From NCBI GenBank assembly GCA_021797415.1, contig JAJZZT010000283.1, positions 1 through 11,864 of the forward strand: a stretch of DNA of 11,864 nt. The letters run 5' to 3'. Made by a program: the position numbers and the translations under genes. This document shows, piece by piece, positions 6,762 to 11,864 of the stretch (position 1 is its first letter; each line of letters begins with the position of its first letter). The DNA comes from Bacillota bacterium (lineage in GTDB: Bacteria > Bacillota > Bacilli > Alicyclobacillales > SLC66). Below the pieces are notes generated by a model. It made no database searches and was not told the origin of the DNA. It saw only the letters and a program-made list of their open reading frames with translations.

Positions 6762-8007
6762 CCTTCACCTCCTGCTGCGCCGCACCCTGCACATCGCTCA
6801 CACCGTTGTCCTTCTCGTCCTTCTTATTCTGGTCCTTCTTGCCCTTCTTCTCGGCATCCTTGCGCGCCTTGCCCGCAATCTTCTTCAGATTGGCCTGGAT
6901 GACCGCCGCCTCGTCCTCGACTCCAGCGTTGATGTCCATGCCGGGGAAACCTTCCCGCCGCAGATTCAGATAAGCGTCCATCCATTCGGACACCTTGCCG
7001 GTGGTCGTCAGCGCCGGGCCGCTCAGGTCGTCCATGTGGCTGTTGATGGACAGACTGCCGATCTCGCGAGGCGCCAGACGGGGATCGTCATCCCGCAAAT
7101 ACACGGTATACCGCATATTCACCCAACCCAAATTGTGGCGCCAATGGCCACCCAGCCGGGGTTGGCGGGCAAATCCGTTGAACGAGGCCATCAACATGAC
7201 GATCTCGTCTTCGGTACCGGTCAGGGAAAACCGGTGCGTAAAAGTGGTGGAATTGGGCAGATACTCAAAGCCGCCGTACCCGTTCTGGATATTGGTCAAC
7301 TTGCCCTTTTCCTTTTCGCCTCCGGCGGGATCTTCCGCCTCGTCGGCATCCGCCTCCAACGCCACAGCGTCGCCCTTGTTGGGCAACGGAAAATCAAAGA
7401 AATCCTTCCGCTCCGCAAACTCCGCCACCTGCTTCGCGGTTTCCGGCGAAGCGCCGGCGAAGCGCAGCACTTCGCGCTGCGACCAGAAGCTCGCCGGCAC
7501 ATCCGTTTCGGGATCCCGCGCCAGATCGTCGGAGCGGAACCCATGCACCCGTTCCACCGACGGCGTAACGCGGGTATAAGGACCCTCTTTTCCCTGATGG
7601 ACCGTCACGGTTTCGGTGACCGGCCCCACCGCATGGCCCAGACCGAGATGTCCGCGCACTCCCGCCTTACCCCAAAGACTCACGAAAGGATTCCGACGGC
7701 GCAGGTCCGTCATCTCACCCATCTTGTACTGCTTGCCGAAACCGGCGATGCCGCCCACGCACGCCTGGTAAAACGACAGAATGGAAGTCAACGGCTCTTC
7801 CTCGAAGGCGTCCCGAATATCGTTCATGCCGGCACGGCGCAGCGCGCCCGCCAACTGTTCTCCGGGAAGAACGAAGCGCCCGGCGCTGACCGGCAACGCC
7901 TGATACTGCGTATTCTTCGCACGATCCTTCTTGCTGTTCTTGCTGCTGGCGTAGCCCAAAGGGGCGGTGATCTCGCCGTCGAAAATAACCGTCATCGTTT
8001 TCATCAT
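6751..8007 (-). CDS. csf2: Csf2-like (Cas7 family) crRNA backbone protein
   Basis: A 418-aa RAMP protein expected to polymerise along the crRNA spacer as the backbone of the effector. Features: opening strand and turn VIFDGEITAPLGY (7-19), then LPVSAGRFVLPGEQLAGALR (38-57), typical of Cas7 type proteins that read P(x)n-LPGxxLxGxLR; later GGFEYLPNSTTFTHRFSL (245-262) and FARQPRLGGHWRHNLG (279-294). It is longer than a usual Csf2 (about 340 aa) because of an acidic insertion around 212-236 and a lysine-rich tail (about 365-418) that looks disordered or coiled. ATG 8007 has AGGAG 9 nt upstream; Met2 and Met5 are alternatives. An internal promoter lies just upstream, and the gene overlaps dinG by 11 nt. 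Confidence 0.85.
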   Translation of the reverse strand: MMKTMTVIFDGEITAPLGYASSKNSKKDRAKNTQYQALPVSAGRFVLPGEQLAGALRRAGMNDIRDAFEEEPLTSILSFYQACVGGIAGFGKQYKMGEMTDLRRRNPFVSLWGKAGVRGHLGLGHAVGPVTETVTVHQGKEGPYTRVTPSVERVHGFRSDDLARDPETDVPASFWSQREVLRFAGASPETAKQVAEFAERKDFFDFPLPNKGDAVALEADADEAEDPAGGEKEKGKLTNIQNGYGGFEYLPNSTTFTHRFSLTGTEDEIVMLMASFNGFARQPRLGGHWRHNLGWVNMRYTVYLRDDDPRLAPREIGSLSINSHMDDLSGPALTTTGKVSEWMDAYLNLRREGFPGMDINAGVEDEAAVIQANLKKIAGKARKDAEKKGKKDQNKKDEKDNGVSDVQGAAQQEVKDVA

Positions 8008-8048
8008 GTTGCGTTACTCCTGTAAAGTTAAACAGCGATTATGTGCGT

Positions 8049-8078
8049 ATGATAGCGTTATTTCTTTTGCTGTGTCAA
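8049..8078 (-). promoter_or_regulatory. Internal promoter ahead of csf2
   Basis: On the minus strand, a perfect -35 TTGACA (8078-8073) and a -10 TATCAT (8054-8049, one mismatch to TATAAT) are separated by 18 nt. They lie in the 88-nt AT-rich gap between the csf1-position gene and csf2, the only sizeable gap in the effector operon. Predicted transcription start is near 8042, giving a leader of about 35 nt with the AGGAG site. This would let csf2, dinG and cas6e be expressed independently of the two upstream genes. Confidence 0.65.
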
Positions 8079-8095
8079 ATTTGAGGCCACCCGCT

Positions 8096-9115
8096 TCAAA
8101 AGGTGACGTTCAACCCGTTTCCCCGGATGCGCCTGTCCAGATTCTGAGTTTGACTCCACCACTCGGAGCAGTCGGCGTCTTCCCGCATTTCGTCGATCGT
8201 CTCCAACACATCGGAAGACTTTCCGTCGTGCACCATCGACAACAATCCGGAGCCTACCTCCATCAACAGGTCAGCACGCCCCTTTTCCGTCTTCCTCGCC
8301 TGCTTCACGACATCGTTCAGCCGGAATTCCAGTGTGGACGTCAAATCCAGCCATCCATCCGCTTCAACTAACCCCTGCCGCCGGGCGGCGACGTCCGCCA
8401 GCGCCCATTCCCGCACTTTCCACAACCAGACGGCCTCCGAAGAGTCCGCATCACCGCCGGATCTCAGCCGTACCTGCAAATCGTCCTCCGTCATCGTCCG
8501 GTTGTCTCCGTTGAAAGACATTCCGAACACGGACTGAAACCAGCGCAACCCTTCAAAAATGGAGGCGGGCTTCTTTTCCGGCAGAAAACAGATGTACGGC
8601 TTGCCAGACCGCGCGACGGACGTCCATTCGTCGAAAAACGGCTGGCTGACGTCCATTTTCATGTCGGGCACCCGCACGGAGTTTTCCGCCGTCTTGACCG
8701 TGTTCATAAACTCCAAAGCGCGCACTCCGGCATCCCGGAACGCCCGTTCGGTTTCGGGCAAGACATGCCCCGGAAGTTCCCCTTTCTTCTTCGGTTGCGG
8801 CGTCCAGACGCGGATGTGCAAGTCGTCCGGAATCTTCCACGCCCCGGAAGCCAACGCTTCCAGCGCCACGGTTTCACGGCCTTCCGGGCATACCGCGCGG
8901 GCGTAACATTCCGTCAGGATCCGGTTTTCCGTCACCAGAAAAGGGAACCCCATTTCCCGAATGCCCTGCCACCGCTGGCCGGCGTTTCCGAACAGCGGGT
9001 AACCGGCCCCCAGATACTTCGTCAGCGATTCGTCTTTGGGCGGCACCGGCATGAAAGACCGCAACCGCGCCAGCAACGCTTCCTGTGCCGACCCTTTCCC
9101 CCATTCGTTCACCAT
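8096..9115 (-). CDS. Putative Cas8-like subunit in the csf1 position
   Basis: A 339-aa protein, not recognised with confidence from sequence; its place between the csf3- and csf2-like genes suggests the Csf1/Cas8-like subunit, which in related complexes contacts the crRNA handle and PAM. Described Csf1 proteins are often shorter and carry a CxxC zinc finger; this one lacks any CxxC pair (its only cysteines are near residues 70, 76, 187 and 317). The N-terminal half has mixed alpha/beta blocks such as GFPFLVTENRILTE and DDLHIRVWTP; the C-terminal third is helix-rich (EAVWLWKVREWALADVAARR, LLMEVGSGLLSMV) and could hold a fused small-subunit (Cas11-like) bundle, which is inference. I choose ATG 9115 because GGGAGG lies 9 nt upstream and its ATGGTGA overlaps the csf3 stop by 7 nt; an upstream TTG (9145) is possible but weaker. 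Confidence 0.6.
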   Translation of the reverse strand: MVNEWGKGSAQEALLARLRSFMPVPPKDESLTKYLGAGYPLFGNAGQRWQGIREMGFPFLVTENRILTECYARAVCPEGRETVALEALASGAWKIPDDLHIRVWTPQPKKKGELPGHVLPETERAFRDAGVRALEFMNTVKTAENSVRVPDMKMDVSQPFFDEWTSVARSGKPYICFLPEKKPASIFEGLRWFQSVFGMSFNGDNRTMTEDDLQVRLRSGGDADSSEAVWLWKVREWALADVAARRQGLVEADGWLDLTSTLEFRLNDVVKQARKTEKGRADLLMEVGSGLLSMVHDGKSSDVLETIDEMREDADCSEWWSQTQNLDRRIRGNGLNVTF

Positions 9116-9846
9116 GACAACTGCCCTCCCGCAGGCGTTACGCAAAGCACTTCATGATCGTCCGGATGTCCCGCGCACATCTCGGCTCGCGCCATTTTCA
9201 GCGGCAGAGGCAACCCGCCCAAGTCACGCCAGAGCTTTTCGGGGATAGGCCGCATGGGACTCCCATCCCGCATCAGCGACCAGTCCTGGTCTACCGGTGT
9301 CACGTCCACACCATCCGCCACGATGGACCCGTAACCACGCGCCGCCTTGCGTCCGATGCCGGGCAGCGTGCGCAACAGGGATTCCACCCTCGCGATGTCG
9401 CCACAACCATAAAAGCCCACTTTCCATGAAGACCCGCGGCTGAACGGCGTGTAACCGTCCATCTTGACGGAGAAAGTCCCGCGACCGGGATCCCCGTTGC
9501 GCAATTTGCTCACATCCACGGACGACCCCTTGTAGGCACGGGCATCCATCCAGAACTCCGGAAGATCGTCTTCCCGCCGCTCGTTGTTGATGGACTGGAA
9601 AAAAGAAACCGGACGTTCCGGAAACAGGGGATCGCACATCATGCGCGACCCATGGAAAACACCATCCGTCTTTTTCAGCGGGATGCGTTCAGCGATATCC
9701 TCGCAGTCCGGCGATTCCAAACCTGCGGCGCCCCAAAGCAAACCGTCCAAGGTCGGAGCCACCTTGGGCGGGATATACGGCGTTCCAATGGTCAGCGTGA
9801 CCAGGAACGGCTGATACTCGCGATCATTCAAATTCAGTCTGTCCAA
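9109..9846 (-). CDS. csf3: Csf3-like (Cas5 family) effector subunit
   Basis: A 245-aa RAMP protein, first gene of the effector operon. Cas5/Csf3 caps the crRNA 5' handle. Evidence: an opening strand and motif PFLVTLTIGTPY (13-24) followed by PTLDGLLWGAAG (31-42), as in Csf3; a central VSFFQS strand; and a glycine-rich RAMP loop LPGIGRKAARGYGSI (161-175). The C-terminus ends near PAGGQLSW. The start codon is TTG at 9846: GGAGG (9860-9856) lies exactly 9 nt upstream, and no ATG is in this frame nearby. An overlapping ATG frame after GGAGG stops after a dozen codons. A decayed CRISPR repeat ends 6 nt upstream of the ribosome site, so transcription must come from within or beyond array 2. Confidence 0.8.
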   Translation of the reverse strand: MDRLNLNDREYQPFLVTLTIGTPYIPPKVAPTLDGLLWGAAGLESPDCEDIAERIPLKKTDGVFHGSRMMCDPLFPERPVSFFQSINNERREDDLPEFWMDARAYKGSSVDVSKLRNGDPGRGTFSVKMDGYTPFSRGSSWKVGFYGCGDIARVESLLRTLPGIGRKAARGYGSIVADGVDVTPVDQDWSLMRDGSPMRPIPEKLWRDLGGLPLPLKMARAEMCAGHPDDHEVLCVTPAGGQLSW

Positions 9847-9860
9847 AATAAAATGCCTCC
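9844..9860 (-). promoter_or_regulatory. Ribosome site deciding the csf3 TTG start
   Basis: On the minus strand GGAGG (9860-9856) is followed by 9 nt and then TTG (9846-9844). The spacing is ideal and no in-frame ATG exists, so the TTG is the best start. The low-efficiency codon could hold down expression of csf3 and the coupled downstream gene. Confidence 0.65.
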
Positions 9861-9866
9861 ATTTTT

Positions 9867-10492
9867 CTCTTCATCCCCGCAAACACGGGGCGAACCATCT
9901 CGCTTTCATACCTTTCATCCCCGCATACGCGGGGCAGACCATACCGAGAGACCGGCGGCATGCCGTGGTTACCGCGATACAACCTATGATAGAGATATTA
10001 CGACTAAACGGCGAGGGTGTCAACTTATAGAAAACTCCGTCCGATTTTCTTTCCTTTACGTCCCCGTATACGCAGGGCAACCGCCAAGACCTGCTGTTGT
10101 TCCAGCGCACCAATCCTTTCATCCCCGCATACACGGGGAAACCCTGCCCCCGCGCACCCTGTACAACAAGCTCTGTCTTTCATCCCCGCATGCACGGGGA
10201 ACCTTATACACGGGCAGGCGAACCAGTGTGCCACTTCCGCTTTTCCGCTCCCTTTCATCCCCATATACACAGGGCAGACGAGAATTGGAACGTTACTCAG
10301 CATCCACGAACCTTTCCTTTCATCCCCGCATACGCAGGGAACCTTTATCAGTCAAACCCCACATCTGGAACAGTACCTTTCATCCCCGCATGCACACGAG
10401 GCAAACCTAGTCTACGGCAAGCTCCACAGTTGCTACCTTTCATCCCCGTATATCCGCTGGCGCTAGTCCTTCATACCTTTACACGGGGCAAC
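9867..10492 (-). CRISPR. Decayed distal part of CRISPR array 2
   Basis: About ten altered repeats at roughly 9867-9896, 9911-9940, 10053-10082, 10115-10143 (perfect), 10176-10203, 10251-10279, 10316-10343, 10376-10407, 10436-10464 and a fragment at 10468-10492. Lengths vary from 27 to 32 nt and spacing is irregular: only 14 nt separates the first two, and about 112 nt separates the second and third. The plus-strand half CCTTTCATCCCC is mostly intact while the other half varies (ends such as GCGAACC, GCAGACC, GCAACC, GAACC). Decay at the end far from the leader is typical of old arrays and supports a leader on the high-coordinate side. The 9941-10052 gap contains the effector promoter. The repeat at 9867-9896 still has a full CCCCG/CGGGG hairpin. 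Confidence 0.9.
9995..10023 (-). promoter_or_regulatory. Promoter of the effector operon inside the decayed array
   Basis: On the minus strand a perfect -35 TTGACA (10023-10018), a 17-nt spacer, and a -10 TAATAT (10000-9995, four of six consensus bases). It lies in the longest repeat-free stretch of the decayed array and points to csf3. Predicted start is near 9988, giving an untranslated leader of about 140 nt that contains two repeat-like hairpins before the csf3 ribosome site. No better candidate lies closer, since a repeat abuts the ribosome site. Confidence 0.65.
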
Positions 10493-10527
10493 AAAAAACC
10501 ACAACGGAGACTTACGGCCATGCCTTT

Positions 10528-11591
10528 CCTTTCATCCCCGCACACACGGGGAAACCGCCGAAGAACTCACGATGGCCGCGCCTAAATCCCTTTCATCCCC
10601 GCATACGCGGGGAAACCTCTTCAAGACGCCAGCGCTTTTTACCGGTCTTCCTTTCATCCCCGCATACACGGGGAAACCGATCTCCGCAAAAGCACATCGC
10701 GGGCTTCCAGCCTTTCATCCCCGCATACACGGGGAAACCAGCATCTGAAGCCGAAGCAGTATGCTGCTTATCCTTTCATCCCCGCATACACGGGGAAACC
10801 TCACTAGAAGCCAGCGCTGCGGTATACCAGCACCTTTCATCCCCGCATACACGGGGAAACCGGGGGGAGGGAAAGCCATCCGTGATAAGCTGGGCTTTCA
10901 TCCCCGCATACACGGGGAAACCACCACGGCGGGACAGACGACCAGCGCCGGATACCTTTCATCCCCGCATACACGGGGAAACCCTGTCGCGCCCGCGCCG
11001 ATTGCGACTGCCCGCCCTTTCATCCCCGCATACACGGGGAAACCCTGGATCGCCGGGGGGAGCGTGTGGGGTGCTACCTTTCATCCCCGCATACACGGGG
11101 AAACCTATTGTTGATAGCTGGGCAGATAGTCTTTGACCCTTTCATCCCCGCATACACGGGGAAACCGCAGGCCCTGGCCGATCAGGGGTACAACCTGTCC
11201 TTTCATCCCCGCATACACGGGGAAACCTCGGCCCGACCTGCAGCGTGGATATAGATTGCCTTTCATCCCCGCATACACGGGGAAACCGATAACGACCTCT
11301 GCCCGCTCACGAGCTTTGATCTTTCATCCCCGCATACACGGGGAAACCGATTGATGAGGTGCAGCGTCAGCGCGCGGCTCCCTTTCATCCCCGCATACAC
11401 GGGGAAACCGGCCTGATCGTAGAGTGATGCCTGAAGGCGTCCTTTCATCCCCGCATACACGGGGAAACCTTGCCCAGGATCCGGAAGTGGGGGCTTGAGT
11501 TGCTTTCATCCCCGCATACACGGGGAAACCTGACCAGCAGGTCCATGGACGGGGTTGTGGCATCTTTCATCCCCGCATACACGGGGAAACC
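10528..11591 (-). CRISPR. CRISPR array 2, regular part (18 repeats)
   Basis: Repeats start at 10528, 10589, 10650, 10711, 10772, 10833, 10894, 10955, 11016, 11077, 11138, 11199, 11259, 11320, 11381, 11441, 11502 and 11563, a period of 60-61 nt with unique 31-32 nt spacers. On the plus strand they open with CCTTTCATCCCCG and close with CACGGGGAAACC, so they differ from array 1 only in the last six bases (GAAACC against GCGACC). Two have an internal change (CACACAC at 10528, TACGCGG at 10589), both at the older end. The outermost base varies at 10894, 11320, 11502 and 11563. Transcription is inferred on the minus strand, with the leader above 11591 and the decayed part downstream, continuing into csf3. 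Confidence 0.98.
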
Positions 11592-11656
11592 ACTTCTTCC
11601 AACATACCGTTTCACAACAGGTTTTCCAACCACTCAGAATCCACCAAATTTCTAAT
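11592..11656 (-). promoter_or_regulatory. Leader and candidate promoter of CRISPR array 2
   Basis: Positions 11594-11656 match the array 1 leader (785-847) without gaps at about 78 percent. On the minus strand TTGGAA (11629-11624), 17 nt, and TATGTT (11606-11601) give a moderate sigma-70-type promoter (four of six bases in each box) that would start transcription within a few bases of the first repeat. The equivalent boxes in the array 1 leader are not promoter-like. The promoter call is weak; the leader call is good. Confidence 0.55.
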
Positions 11657-11770
11657 TACGAAGCAGTTAAGCATTTTCTCACACGAAACCATCAAGAATA
11701 CACCACAAAATCAAAGTTTTCCCATACAATATTCAACCACCGCAATTCCGACAAGGCAGACCAGAACTTG
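11612..11770 (-). pseudogene. Decayed 3' end of a second cas2 copy
   Basis: Homology to cas2 does not stop at the leader. Beyond 11656, stretches such as AAACCATC and CACCACA line up with the region of cas2 that encodes VDFDG. Further on, the frame reads WLNIVWENFDFVV, which corresponds in order and spacing to DLELVNHDNHTVV of cas2, and an Ala-Lys pair lies upstream, as in AIITAK. The stop (11612-11614) is at the same place as the cas2 stop. The frame is broken by a one-base insertion at the FDG codons, which creates TGA, and by further indels, so no Cas2 can be made. Matches fade above about 11740, so the upper limit is approximate. From about 11770 to the window end I see nothing recognisable. 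Confidence 0.6.
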
Positions 11771-11864
11771 GCAACACCAACCCATAACATCGCTATCATA
11801 CACACCATATCGACCCATGGCAACTCCACGCGCTCCCGCCCCCCCATTTTCCATCGCGCAAAAA

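Noticed and set aside
2792..8025. Long plus-strand open frames at 2792-4546, 4341-6902 and 6469-8025
   Set aside because: They lie opposite recognisable minus-strand genes (virB10-like, cas6e, dinG, csf2), have low-complexity Arg/His/Gln/Pro-rich translations with no known motif, and arise from the high GC content at codon third positions.
9115..9145. Upstream TTG start (9145) for the csf1-position gene
   Set aside because: It would overlap csf3 by 37 nt and lacks a ribosome site, while ATG 9115 has GGGAGG at 9 nt and a 7-nt coupling overlap.
803..9846. Ordinary type I-E system
   Set aside because: Cas1, Cas2, Cas6e and the repeats are I-E-like, but there is no Cas3, Cse1 or Cse2; DinG and Csf2/Csf3-like proteins take the effector role.
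10618..10832. Shared spacer between 10618-10649 and 10801-10832
   Set aside because: Both contain GCCAGCGCT, but the rest differs; a nine-base match in GC-rich DNA is not evidence of a common target.
9871..11655. Open frames across array 2
   Set aside because: Same repeat-derived translations; no start context or family similarity.

Overview
The window holds a nearly complete, single-polarity CRISPR-Cas locus of type IV-A character. It has a DinG-family helicase plus Csf2/Csf3-like RAMP proteins, and no Cas3, Cas9 or Cas10. Unusually for a type IV system, it also carries an apparently intact type I-E-like adaptation pair (cas1, cas2) and a Cas6e-like crRNA nuclease. A VirB10/TrbI-like conjugation gene sits inside the operon. 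This points to a Gram-negative host and probably to a plasmid or other conjugative element, the usual home of type IV systems. Csf genes were first described in Acidithiobacillus, but I cannot assign a species from this window.

Layout, with every gene on the minus strand (read from high to low coordinate): a decayed cas2 remnant and leader (about 11770-11592); CRISPR array 2, with 18 regular repeats (11591-10528) followed by about ten decaying repeats (10492-9867); a promoter embedded in the decayed part (10023-9995); csf3/cas5-like (9846-9109); a csf1/cas8-position gene (9115-8096); an 88-nt gap with an internal promoter (8078-8049); csf2/cas7-like (8007-6751); dinG/csf4 (6761-4305); cas6e-like (4315-3761); a shortened virB10-like gene (3724-2843); a gap of about 320 nt with one doubtful small ORF and an 18-bp operator-like dyad; an unrecognised 183-aa gene (2519-1968); cas1 (1958-1098); cas2 (1126-803); and CRISPR array 1 (781-19), which probably continues off the left edge.

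Expected working: Cas1-Cas2 insert spacers at the leader (high-coordinate) end of each array. Cas6e cuts the minus-strand pre-crRNA 3' of the repeat hairpin, leaving an ATGAAAGG-like 5' handle. Csf2, Csf3 and the Csf1-position protein form the crRNA-guided complex, which recruits the DinG helicase. Because arrays and genes share one direction, array 2 can read into the effector operon and cas2 can read into array 1.

Most notable points: the type IV effector with its own I-E-type adaptation module; a second array whose leader is embedded in the eroded 3' end of another cas2 copy; a Cas2 C-terminal extension that is itself encoded by leader DNA; a promoter and repeat hairpins in the effector mRNA 5' region that could allow self-processing; the unknown gene co-directional with cas1-cas2; and a VirB10 gene lacking its antenna segment. 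The last 90 or so bases on the right show no gene I can recognise.
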